NCBI RefSeq assembly: GCF_032854445.1
Contig: NC_088303.1
Location: 27,755,265-27,819,264 of the forward strand
Direction: 5' to 3'
DNA: 64,000 bases
Source: Liolophura sinensis
Taxonomy: Eukaryota; Mollusca; Polyplacophora; Chitonida; Chitonidae
The position numbers and the translations under genes are program-made. Under the pieces are notes generated by a model. The model did not search any database and was not told the DNA's origin. It saw only the letters and a list, made by a program, of their open reading frames with translations. Below, in pieces: positions 1 through 13,100 of the stretch (within the stretch, counting starts at the first letter, position 1; every line of letters starts with the position of its first letter).

Positions 1-300
1 AACTTCACAGAAAGTATAATTTTATCAGTCTACACAGAATAATGCCTGCAAAATATGCTTGAATAAACACCATGCAAACATGCGAAAAGGTTGAAAAATT
101 ACAACCTTTTTGGACTCTAAATTCAACCTTTTTGCATATGAAAAAGTTTTAGTGCAATTTATGCACCTTTTTAATTTGATTTTGAAATTGGCCAATTCCT
201 AGGGCTTTGCAAATAGTACAAGTTCATCAGTTTACAGAGAATAATGCCCTGAGAATAAGCTTAATAAATACCTTTCAAACATGCTAAAAGGTGGAAGACT
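1..300 (+). repeat. Dispersed AT-rich repeat family, two adjacent copies
   Basis: Two neighbouring copies (about 1-95, cut by the window edge, and 135-290) share a 3' half containing AGAATAATGCC, then GCTTGAATAAACAC (GCTTAATAAATACC in the second copy), CAAACATGC and AAAAGG. The same blocks recur near 46865-47065 and 49745-49965, and inverted fragments lie near 11950-12050 and 19655-19720. Relatives with another interior lie at 12330-12545, 21745-21965 and 51085-51295. No coding capacity or clear terminal repeat is seen; probably a non-autonomous element of unknown class. Confidence 0.6.
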
Positions 301-599
301 TCCGTACCCTGATTGTATTCAGTGGACTACAACAAATTGCTGCACTTTGACAATTCCCTGTGTATTAACCACTAGAATTTCTCACAAAGGCTGTATGCAT
401 TTTAGCTTCAGCTCAGATATATATACTAGAGAATGCAGTTTGGAAGCTTGCCAGCGTGCGAGTGTGTCAGAGAGCACTTTCACAATTATAGGTACATGTC
501 TATATGTAGACCCCATGACACACTCACCCACCCACTGAAGGCCTATGCTGTTATAACAGTGGGAACAATGCAGTATTGTACTTTGGGGTTGTATGAGGT

Positions 600-697
600 G
601 GTTAGGATGGTTTTCTTCCCACCATAGTGCTGGTTGCCATCGTATAAAGTGAAATATTCTTGAGTACGGCATAATCAATCTAATAAAGTAAATAAAT
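600..697 (+). repeat. SINE 3'-end fragment
   Basis: Matches the tail of the main SINE: CCCACCATAGTGCTGG, then GTGAAATATTCTTGAGTACG and a run of AAATA units. The tRNA head is missing, as expected for a 5'-truncated copy. Confidence 0.75.
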
Positions 698-1037
698 ATA
701 CATGGTTAATGACAAAATTTCACACTCCATTTTTAGAGGCAAAAAATATTAATGTTTTACTACCTTAAATCTTTGTGCCAAATTTTCATTCTCAGCAACC
801 CAATTTTTTTTCTTTAATCAATTTTTAAGTTGAATTCATTGATGTTTGGTGTATAATAAATATGTTAGTGAATAAAGACCAGTTCTATTTTTTGTGTGGC
901 GCCCAAATGTGAACAACAAAATTTGGCTGCTGAAAATGAATTATTTTTACAGTAGAATCTTAACAGGATTTTAAAATTTTTTGGTTTTCAATCATAAAAG
1001 TACATGGTTTCTCGAAGTTAAAAACATAGGCTTATCA

Positions 1038-1043
1038 TTTATT
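1038..1043 (-). promoter_or_regulatory. Candidate poly(A) signal of DIS3
   Basis: AATAAA on the minus strand (TTTATT on plus), about 105 nt past the DIS3 stop codon at 1148-1150. Position and hexamer fit a cleavage signal and would give a short 3' UTR. Other AT-rich hexamers nearby cannot be excluded. Confidence 0.5.
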
Positions 1044-1147
1044 TACAAAAAAATACATCTTAAAATGATTCTGCATGACACCGGCAGTGTGGATATTTAA
1101 CATGACGTTTGTGAGGTCCCCTTCAATCCACTAGTGGTCTCCCTTTG

Positions 1148-4100
1148 CTACGCCCTGCGTGGCTTTTTACTCTGGGGCTCCTTGTCGCTGTGCTCGCCAC
1201 TAACCTCTGGCCCTGCCGGCTCTACACTGAACCCAGCGATCTGAAACAGATAAGAACCTTGTTAGGGAGGATATATAGACAGATCTGTGTCTTCTGGAAT
1301 GGATGTGTGTTGATGTCCCAATCAGAAACTTTTCTAGCCTAATTCAGCCCCTATGTAGTCTGTTGTTCACTCCTGCTTTTGTGAGGACATTTTGTGGGCA
1401 AAGAATAATAGTCAATCCAGCTTGGACCTTCGTTATCATTGCAGAGGAAAAAGGTGCCCAATTCTCCACACTGAATGATTGATTGGGGTTGAATGCCATG
1501 TTCAGCCACACTGTGGATTCCCCAGGTTAACTTGCCTGTTGATTCACCAGGCAGACTCACCTGTTTATTCACCGGGTTAACTTGCCTGTAGATTTACCAC
1601 GTTAACTCACCTGTTTATTCACCGGGTTGATTCGCCTGTGGATTCACCACGTTAACTCACCTGTTTATTCACCAGGTTGACTCACCTGTAAATTTACCAC
1701 GTTAACTCACCTGTTTACTCACCGGAGTGACTCGCCTGTGGATTCATCACGTTAACTCACCTGGAGGATTCACCACGTTAACTCACTTGTGGATTCCCCA
1801 GGTTAACTCACCTGTTTATTCACCGGGTTGACTCGCCTGTAGATTCACCACGTTAACTCACCTGGAGGATTCACCACGTTAACTCACCTGTGGATTCACC
1901 AGGTTAACTTGCCTGTTGATTCACCAGGCAGACTCGCCTGTTTATTCACCGGGTTGACTCGCCCATAGATTTACCACGTTAACTTACCTGTAGATTCACC
2001 GGGTTGACTCGCCTGTAGATTTACCTTGTTAACTCACCTGTTTATTCACCAGGTTGATTCGCCTGTGGATTCACCACGTTAACTTATCTGTTTATTCACC
2101 AGGTTGACTCACCTGTGGATTCACCACGTTAACTCACCTGTTTATTCACCGGGTTGACTCGCCTGTGGATTCACCATGTTAACTCACCTGTGGATTCACC
2201 AGGTTCACTCACCTTTGGATTCACCAGGTTCACACACAGCTTCAGGTGCTGAACATTTGAGCGGTCAATGCTCAGCTGTACTGTCAGCTTGTCAAACACA
2301 TGAATCACGCAATCTCCAGCTGTCTGTGTGTTGTTCTGAAAAATATAGAATGTCCACTTGCACTAAAATACAGGACAGATTATTCACATATTACACATGA
2401 CATGGAGCGATGAGACCTGAGGTAGATCCACAAGGCCATTTTTGACTGAAGTTAAAAGTTGTCACAAGGCTTAGAATTTCATTCTGGAAGTTGATATTTG
2501 GACACTCCTGTGTCACTATGACATTTATGAAAAGGTAAAGATTTTAATTTCTGGGCCTCAAAATTAAGCTCTAGTTAAAAATTGTTATTTGAAATTTATG
2601 ATTTACATCACACATGGCTTTGTAGATTCAGCCGCATTAGACCAGGAAGCTGTTTCCTACGAATGCTTTGAGAAACAGCCTATAGTATGTTGTGCCAGAC
2701 CATTAACACTAGCCTTTGAAATGGTAGAGCTGGCCAGTTACGCATGACAATTTACATTTTGTTGAGGCTAGAGTTTTCTTCTGACTTGGGCAAGAAACAT
2801 GTTCTGGCTCATCCGCAGAGGGTCGTAAAACTTGGTAAGTAACTCGTTGTCATACATTGCAAATTACTACATTTTTGGGGCATCTGCAGAGAGCCAGAGA
2901 AAGAGTTTCTTTATAACGGTGAACTAAATGGTGATATGCTCAAAGAAACTCTTCAGGCAATGAGATTCATGAGAGAGGAAAAATTCAGGGCTTACAGTTT
3001 CATCATATGTAAAGATATTTGTCCCTTGTTCTCCCTTCAAGTACATGGTAGCTTCCAGACCATATTTGGGAATAAGCACTTGGATGGCATTCTTCCTCAC
3101 AAACAGAACATAGCCCTCCTCATCAACTTTACGAGTTTTAAAGAACAACTGAAACAAAAAGCAATTATATTCCCAGAAAAAGGAGGGAAAACTCCCATCA
3201 ATAATGAAGGGAAGTGTATGTACTTATATATTTGGTGTTTAACACCATACTCAAGATTTTTTCACTCAGTATAACAGTTAATTTTTTTTTTTGTTATAAA
3301 GAGTAAACCACCAAGCTTTGGTGAGTTACTTGGGAACATTTTCACATGTGATATACATCATATAATTATTGAAGGAAAGCAGGTGATCTCCAGCAAACTT
3401 CATGCAGGACCACGCGAGACAGCCCCGTCAACTCCTTGTTGACATCAATGCCCAAACAACAATGAACATTGAGGAATCTTGAAAATCTTGGAGATTAAAA
3501 CATCTGTAGATCAGCTTTTCACTTACATGAGTATGAAGATTGACGGATGACCTGCCGGCATACTGTGCCATCTTATGTCTGTAGTTCAGGTTGTTACACA
3601 ATGACTGGAATGCACAAATGAAACATGAATGAGATCAAACCAAAATGAGATCTTCAGCACATCTACAGTAGATCTCCTAGAATTTCATAAAATTTTTCAA
3701 CAGCTAATCACTTTAGTTAACGTGAAAAACCATGAAAAATTATGTTACTCACAGCTAACAATGTCAAATTTCACATAATATTTTTTTTTACCAAATTCAT
3801 ACAACAGTTTAATAAATCTTCAGATCAAAATAAAGAGGCTTTTTTTTTGAAGTGGAAGTTGTAATTTTAATACAACAGAGATTAGTTGACGAAAAATTCA
3901 ATGAAATTACAATGTATGGTGATTTACTGCATATTCACGTTCTCCAAATTTTCACAAGTGGACAACAAAAGTGCACTTACAATGTTATATTTCATATTTC
4001 CTTCAGCACAACATTTCCAGATATTTTGTAAATTTTGTATCTGGATATGCCAGTTTCTAGCAATATGGTTAGCTAAGGATCAAAAGTCTGCAGTCGGATT

Positions 4101-7100
4101 ATTCTGAGCAATGAAATACATGGAAGACAGCTGAAGATATATTAAAGTGTGATAGCTGGATATTCAGGGAGTCTGTCCCACTACAAATACCTGAGACTTT
4201 CGTTTGTCCAGTAACTCTGGGTACGTACTGTCAGCTCCAATGGCAACAGCCAGCAGACGATGAACTATGATGTCAGAGTATCTGGAAAATACAAAACATG
4301 TACAAGTACTTCAGTAAAAAGTGTCCTTTAGATGAAGCCTTCAGTTGTACATACCTGTATATATTGTCCTTTGTATTGTTTTAAAGTTTCTGTTGGCTAA
4401 ATGTGACGACAACACAACATATTGACTGATTCCACATCAGCGACACTGCTGTCAACGTCGCTGTCAACATCACTGTCAACATCCCTGTCAACGTCGCTGT
4501 CAACATCACTGTATTTTCTTCATTCTGCTTAAGTCATGGTGCTCGGGGGAGTGCATTTAGCCTCACTACATGTATATAAGAATTCACACAGTTAAAACGA
4601 AACCATAACTGGGGGAAAATTGACAAGGGCCCATATTTCACCGGGGTATGTGTGACCCTTTGCCAACTATCATGCTGTTGTCGCAGCTTTGGGTTTACTC
4701 GCTATGCTGTAGTCTTTTATGCCATAGCAATTTCAGATGTTCACAAGATTAATCATCTACTATATAATCAAATCCCCCAACATAATAAGTGAAATATTCT
4801 TGAGTACAGCATAAAGCACTAATCAAATCAATAAATATATACATAAACTTAATAAACAAAGCACACTGAGATGTCTCGATGTGCACAGTTACCGTCGGAT
4901 GGGAGAGGTGAAGTGCGTGTAAATGGGCGTGGCTAAGCCATAGTGGAGATACTCCGCCTCAGGGATCATGCCGCTGCAGAAGTAGACCGCCTGCATCATA
5001 CAGCGCGTCGTCATAATCCTCAACATCGTGTTGAAGTAGGGGTCATCCTCGATGCGAGCAGACTCTAAGCTGTCTGCCAACTCCTTTCCTGAATTCACGT
5101 TGACGTTGAATCCCTGAGTAACACAGTGAAAGTCATTGTTATTACCCGCATCATAGACACTGATGTAAACGCTACATTTCAAAAATGTTCGGAGCTCAAT
5201 GATTAAAGGAAAAACCTAAAAAAAAAAAAAAAACAAATTTCACAAGAAAGAGCATTAAGTTATTTGTAGATATGGTCTTTAATATTTTTCAACTGTACTT
5301 TTCAGGAGACGGGATTATCTGGTGTGGTGGTTATTTGGGACCACGTCCTGGTATATATCATCTCTGAATAATACTGTTCTAAATAAGGATGTGATGCATA
5401 TCTTATAAACATATTTGAATGAATGAAATTTGTTGTACATCTCTATACACAATTGTGTTTAAATCTGAATTATGATGGTCATATTTATGAATGCACAACA
5501 ACTATAAATATGACTAAACTTGTGGTTGGACACCACAGTTAGACGGAAAGACCAAATCCGAGCACAAATAAATTTATTACACAAGTACTACATACTCATT
5601 TAGAACATTATTATGCAAAGACAATATATACCAATAAGTGGTCTCAAATACCCAACATACAAAAATTATACTCATGTGACTTTTTCTCTTTAATGAAAAA
5701 TCGAATAACAATATTGACGATATATATTGACGATTATATATACAAATAACTTTTTGCTGTTAGTCCTAACACGGCACAGAAGAATATTTCATTTGGACAG
5801 ACAGGAGTGGAGGAAACAATGTAAAACTCGTGGGAAATGAATAAGGGTCTTCAGAAACAGATGTTAGTTTTCAAAAAAAGCCAGATTAGGTCCTTGGAAA
5901 ATAAGTTACATCTTTGAGAAACAGGTATTAGTTCTCAAGAAACCAGGTAAAGTCTTTTGGAAATGAGTTATGGTCTTTAAGAAACAGGTTCTGGTTGTCA
6001 ACAAACCAAGTAAGGTCATTGGGAAATGAGTTACAGTCTTTGGGAAACAGGTGTTCGTTCTCAAGAAACCAGGTAAGGCCCTTGGAAAATCAGTTATGGT
6101 CTTTGGGAAACAGGTGTTGGTTCTCAAGAAACCAGTTAAGGCTGTTGGGAAATTAGTTACAGTCTTTGGGAAACAGGTGTTGGTTCTCAAGAAACCAGTT
6201 AAGGCCCTTGGAAAATCAGTTATGGTCTTTGGGAAACATGTGTTAGTTCTCAAGAAACCAGGTAAGGTCTTTTGGAAATGAGTTATGGTCTTTGAGAAAC
6301 AGGTTCTGGTTGTCAACAAACCAAGTAAGGTCATTGGGAAATGAGTTACAGTCTTTGGGAAACAGGTGTTGGTTCTCAAGAAACCAGGTAAGGCCTTTGG
6401 AAAATCAGTTATGGTCTTTGGGAAATAGGTGTTGGTTCTCAAGAAACCAGTTAAGGCCGTTGGGAAATGAGTTACAGTCTTGGGGAAACAGGTGTTGGTT
6501 CTCAAGAAACCAGTTAAGGCCCTTGGAAAATCAGTTATGGTCTTTGGGAAACAGGTGTTGATTCTCTGGAAACCAGCTTAGGTCCTTGTGAAACCAACCA
6601 GGGATGAAAGGGGAAAACAAAGCATCTTCCCAGGCACCTGACAAACCTCTCAGTGATGTAATCTACACTAGTCTTAATGAAGTCTACAAAATTTCAAATC
6701 TTTGGCATGAAGCAACTTGTAGCAGTAACATCTTGCATTCACAACACCAGATTCAAAGTACAGTATTATATGGAGTGCGATTGACTCTCACACTATTCTG
6801 AAGACACATACCTTTGACTGAGCTGCCTTAATCAGAGGTTCAAAGTTTGAGGGCGGAGGTGCAGGGTGCCGCCTCAAAAGGGCGCAGTCTGGGAAATCCT
6901 CCACGAGTTTCTGAGCCACAGATATGTTTGCCAGTAACATGAACTCTTCCACCATGGAGTTTGTCTCCCTGAAAATATTGACAAAAGTTTGGGGATTTGA
7001 TGAAACTTTCTCTATGGTGTAAATTCATATAAATGTACATGAGAAAAGAAAAGCAGTCATCACATGTACTTACAACACCTGTTTGGCCTGGACATCAATG

Positions 7101-10100
7101 GGGTCATGTGTTTCACTGTCAATATTGAAGCGGATCTCTGTGGATGCTAGTGTCAAAGCCCTGAAGAAGCAAAAATACTGGAGTTAGAAACTTAACCCTA
7201 AGTCACACATTAATCTGTAAAAAAAATCTTAATCAGTATCTACTCATGTGCATCTTTCTATGTACCGTTAGACAACAGTCTTACATAATAGTGAAGTCAA
7301 AGCATCCCCACGTAAATGTAAGAAAGGTTTCAAAAGCTTTCGATCCACAAGCCGGGATCATTATCAAGTGACTAACCTCTTTATTTCAAAAAATATAAAT
7401 GGTGTATAGTGGAGTGTTTATGTATATACAGGAGCCAATCTTTGGTAGTGTTTACCCATAAAAACGTTATTACATCACAATATAATGTAATAAATAACGT
7501 GTTTACGGGTAAACACTACCAATGATTGGTTCCTGTATATACATAAACATTCCACTATACACCATTTATATTTTTTGAAATAAAGAGGTTAGTCACTTGA
7601 TAATGATCCCGGCTTGTGGATCGAAAGCTTTTGAAACCTTTGTTACATTTATGTGGTGATGCCTTGACCAAATTATTATTACTGAACCTCATGCTGGCTT
7701 CCTATCTGGTCATATGTGGGAATGTCTGTCAGCAACTTGCGGATGGTGATGAGTTTCGCCCGGGCTCTGCCCGGTTTCCACCCACCATAATGCTTGCCAC
7801 CGTTGTATAACTGAAATATTCTTGAGTACAGCGTAAAACACCAATCAAATAATTAAATAAATAAATATTATTGAACCCACGTACAACTATGAGTCTAAAG
7901 TATTATATATCGGTCGTACATAGTTATGAGGAAAGCAAACATGTCATTTCACATTAATCCATGGAGAGAAGATGTCATCTCACATTAATCCATGGAGAGA
8001 AGATGTCATCTCACATTAATCCATGGAGAGAAGATGTCATTTTACATTAATCCAAGAAGAGAAGATGTCATCTCACATTAATCCATGGAGAGAAGATGTC
8101 ATCTCACATTAATCCATGGAGAAAAGATGCTGGAGGACTTACCCATTGTCTATCCTCTTTTGCTTGAGGATTTTGGCCAGCCTGTTCAAGCCTCGCAAAC
8201 CCAGCGTGATGTCATCATTCATGTCCTTGTCATCTATCCTCATCTGTGCCTCAGCATATGTTAACGCTGCCTGTAGTATCACACATCATTCTTATCAAAT
8301 AATCAAGTACGATTTATTTCTTTATTTATTTGATTGGCATTTTACGCCACAATTAAAAGTATTTCATTTACAGAAGGGCAGCCAGCATTATTGTGGGAGG
8401 AAACTGGCCAAGGGCCATGGTAAGCTCACAGCCACCTGCAGGTTGCTGCAGACAATCCAACTGACAAAGCCAGCATGAGCTGGAATCACAGTGGCTGAAT
8501 TGCAAAACAGTATTTAATTTTGTATTATGAGCTGAATAACTGCTTAGAACTATACACCACAGTATTAGTTTCCTAGCTGAATACAATGAGGGGGCCTCCG
8601 TGGCTCAGTTGGTTAGCGCGCTAGCGCAGCGTAATGACCCAGGAGTCTCTCACCAATGCGGCTGCTGTGAGTTCAAGTCCAGCTCTTGCTGGCTTCCTCT
8701 CCGGCTATACATGGGAAGGTCTGTCGGCAACCTGCGGATGGTTGTGGGTTTCCCCCCGGGCTCTGCCCGGTTTTCTCCCACCATAATGCTGGCCGCCGTC
8801 GTATAAGTGAAATATTCTTGAGTACGGCATAAAACCCCATTCAAATAAATAAATAAATGAATATAATAACAACTCTTCACCACACAAACTGGTACTCTTG
8901 GAAGCATCGACAGTTCAGGTTAAACGGACAGTATAAACCAAAATGTCTGCAGAACTGATCAGCTCATAACTAGTTACGACTTGTTCTTTTTGAATGTGGT
9001 CAGCATATTAAACCCCTGATCTGTGCTGCTAGGTTTGCATTTACACTCTAGAGACGTCTTACTTTGGCACTATAACTCTGATTCCTCAAGCCATGTGCCA
9101 TAGAACTGGCTGTTCTACTAGCACTAGTACATACACACGTATGATAACGAACTAGGCTTTCCGTTGTTAACTTTTCACATCCACCGTGTACGCTTGAAAG
9201 TGTGTATGATGAGCCACTGTGGACAGCTTACCAAATCAGCTAGTGACTGTTTGTCTAGGAGCTCTCTACAGGCGTTCTACAAGCCCTCTAGGAGCACACA
9301 GTCTTATGTATGGTTTTGACCTTTAGCCTTGGCTGAACTGTTCACTGGATTAGTGTTTATTACAGGTCATATATGACAACTGATGTCATCTTTTTGTCAT
9401 ATGGCATTTCACTGATAAACCCTCTTACAAAAATGAGGCTTATATTTTATCATAAAGCATTTCATTGTTGTTTACGGTCAGTTTACATGAGGATATCGAG
9501 CTTAAACAATGAATAGCATTCTCATTACAACTAGCTATTGAAACAAGTGTGCATGTATTGCTGACGTACAAACCTTACCTTTGAATTGATCGCGCTTTTA
9601 GTGAAGGTAGTGTTGATAATTTCAGCATCCTCTGTCATTTCCCATAGTACTGAAAAGGCCAGCCTTCGCAAACAGAATCGAAAGGTTGTAAATTTACAAC
9701 GGTTTCACATTTCAAAATATAAGATGTTTATGGCACATTCTTTCAAGTTTTTATTTTGTGTATGAGTTCTAACAAATGATCAAAGTCTGTAAAGGGCATA
9801 CATCACTCTCAAAACAACTTCACGATTCCTCCCAAACTGGATAGTCTGTGATTGAATAGACAGCCATTTCTCCTCCATCAAGATAACAATCACACAGCAA
9901 GATCCCTCACCTTTCCTCATTGCCCCTCAATGAACACAGGTTAGAACTCAGAAGTCCAGGGACCATGTCAATTCTCTGCGGACATAACAACCCCACAACA
10001 GAATTCAGTTTACAAATTCAAAAAAGCAAACACAGCTTCTGATACTATAAGTACTGGTTAAACAGGGCAACGCATTACAGGGGTCATATTTCAAATGTCA

Positions 10101-13100
10101 TGTGAGGTTAATGGTTCCATAATTGTCAGAAGATTCATCACAAGACTGTAAACAGAATCATTGTACAGGAAATCCACGAGGACAAGCATACAGAATGACG
10201 TTTTCTAATCACAATTCCCAAAGATACAAGTATGTCACATACTACTCCATACTACAGCTGAATTTACATTTTCCCAAAACGTCTTCTCGCTGAGGGAGGG
10301 TGGTAATTAATTTAGTTGTTTATTTTATTTGTGTTTTACGTTGTACTCAAGAATATTTCACTTATACAACAACGGCCTGCATTTTGGTTGACCATCTGCA
10401 GGTTGCTGCCAGAGCTTCCCACATACGACTGCAGAGGAAGTCAGCATGGGCTGGGTTGAACTCACAGTGACCGCATTGGTGAGAGGCTTCTGGGCTATGT
10501 CTCAATACAGTAGTATTATAGTTAATACAGTTTCATGTAAATGTATATCCTCTTATTTAATTTATTTCTTTATCTGATTGGTGTTTAATAAGCCATACTT
10601 ATAAATATTTTACTTATATGACAGCGACCAACATTATGGTGGGAGGAATCCTTGCAGAGCCCATGGGAAGCCCATGACAATCCACAGGTTTATCTCTGTT
10701 GAAGTTACAGCTTAAAGTATTTGACTGTTTCTTAATGTTGCTTACTAATACTGAATTAAGTGTTGATAACCCACAGGCCAAAGTGCTTGTTTAACACCAC
10801 TGGCTTCACCAAAAATGCCACTGGCCTCAGACCAGTGTTAATTTCAAGCCCTAGTTTTTGCATGCTACTTTTACCTGATCTGTGAGGTAGACTGTTGTTC
10901 CTCGGTTAGCGGCCTCAGCATCAAGCGCCGTCCCCGGTCGGATGAAGTGAGAGACGTCAGCAATGTGCACGCCCACCTACAGACAGAATAGAGATTCACG
11001 CTGGTAAACCTAACGGGACATTTACTAATAAAAACCTGGGAATAAATGATTATGTTTCAATGTCACGTTGGCAATATTTTAACCATATAATGTCAAGCAG
11101 AAGCCTTAGGAGACAAAACAAACAAGCCATGCTCTTGTGTACCTTGATTTTCTTTCATCACGTGAATCCTACTGAACAAATATTTAATTTTTTAACTGGC
11201 ATTTAGAGCTGTCAAAGTAACAGAGCTAGTCTTTTCTTAAGAATAAGACGAATGAAGAATAAATTCACAAAAGATTAATATCAAAAAAAAAAAAGGGTAC
11301 TTCTGACCTGAGTTTTTTTTTTCTTTTGTTTTTGTGCTCTGGATGCGAATGCATACATTTACTTTCTGAGTAAGATGACTGATCTTTGTCAACTGTCCTA
11401 TAGCTTACTTGTTCAAACATACAGAATTCAATGATGATCTCACTAAATCATAACTTTTTTGTTTTAGAAAAGTAGGATCTCTAGAAATTACCACAAATAA
11501 ATTCTCTTTCCTAAGCTCTTCTTCTTGTGCTGTATATGAAAGGAATGCAGAGCTGTATGTCTACTCCTAAACATGCTATTTCCTATATCTCAAGTTCAAG
11601 CTGTTCCCTTGACTTACCTCTAAATGCCCATTGTCCAGATTACGACAGTGTAAGGCATCATCTATATCTGTGCACCCTGGAGGGTCGACACTGCAGATAC
11701 ATAAGTCACGCAGATCTCGTCTGTTTTTCATGTTCTGTGGACAGATATATGACATAAGTTTGTTCGTCCATATGATACAGGTATACCAGCACAAGCTGAC
11801 TAAAATGACATGCATGATTTTCTTGGAACAATCATTCCCCTATGCATTATATTTCCCTCTTTCCTAAACTCTGCCATATCCAACTGAATTCTAATCAAAT
11901 TTTAAGTTAACATGTTATGCTAACCAACTATCTATCCAACAACACAATATTGCATACTGGCATTATTCTGTGAAATTGGCCAATCCAAACAATGTAGTTT
12001 TGTCTCCAAAATCAAATTATAACAGTGCATAAATTGCACTGAAAGCTGCTCTTCGAACTTTTATATATGTGTTAAGTTGTTAGGGTAACACATTTAATAA
12101 TCGTTTTTTCTTTGTTTTTTGTTTCCTTTTTTATAACAAATTATAGCTAATTTGATGGCATGTGTCTGAAAGCAGTGTGTTGACCTAAGATTAACATGCC
12201 TGTATGCTGCATTTGATTTTACTTATGTTGCATCTGCACTAATAACCCTTTATTTACTTGACTTTTTAAACCAAAGACAAAATTTTCCTTAAATGTCCTT
12301 GAGGTTATTTCTATTTACATGTCACAACCTAAAACCTTTTCGACCTCCTCTGCAACAAATATCTTGAAACACTGCCAGAAAACCATGGAGTGTAGAGAAA
12401 TAATTTGCTCTGTTTTATGAAGCTTGCATCTTTAATGCCACAACAAAATTCATTTTTAGTGTCATTTTCACAATAATTCCATGCATAAATTCCACAGAAA
12501 AAAGTGCTTTAGTGGTTGAAAATGTTGAAGATCTACAGAACATTTCTAGTGAGTCTTCAGGAAAAAAACAAATAGATTTTTTAATGATGGCCTTATCGAA
12601 AACAGCTTACCTCAGGTGTTATTGACCAGGGCATTTTGGGAAGGAAACTTAACACTTTTTCTGAGAAATCTGTGTGAGGCACATCATGTTCCAGGAGTAA
12701 CACCTCGTTTTCTGTCTCCTTGTCCCCAAAGTTTCCAAGCTTTCTCACAAAATGACCCTACAAAGGATACAAATGGACAGATGTCATTTAAAAGTGTTTC
12801 ACACAAATAGAACGGATCAAACTGTTCAAGAATGCAACTGGGCAGCTTGCCAATACATTAAATGCAAAGAAACACAAATACCCCTCGACTCGCCATGAGC
12901 CGAGAAGTTTTTTCCCCACGTGCAAATTAATTCAGTAACAGACTCCTTGTTACCTCCCCTCTTCCAACAACATATGCTGTCCAGTTCTGTTCACCTCAAC
13001 AGTTTTATTGTCTCTCTTATCGCTCAAGGTAAAAAAAAAATCTTACTGTCTCACCTGACCTGTCAAAAATGTAAGACAACTATTTTTTATCAAATTTTCT

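Noticed and set aside
5906-6505. 199-residue minus-strand open frame with repeats of [11 protein letters not shown]
   Set aside because: Product of a 63-bp minisatellite in DIS3 intron 17; the opposite strand is open too and there is no family match.
7941-8128. Donor-spanning origin for the 31-bp array beside DIS3 exon 15
   Set aside because: It begins about 15 nt past the donor and contains no exon sequence.
8591-8690. Possible tRNA gene from A- and B-box-like motifs
   Set aside because: The motifs belong to a SINE head followed by body and tail; no complete cloverleaf is evident. The same applies to 35852-35915 and 63610-63690.
8600-8806. Recurrent short frames such as [15 protein letters not shown] and [15 protein letters not shown] (also at 17735, 48872, 55060, 58820)
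   Set aside because: Translations of SINE copies, recurring wherever the SINE does.
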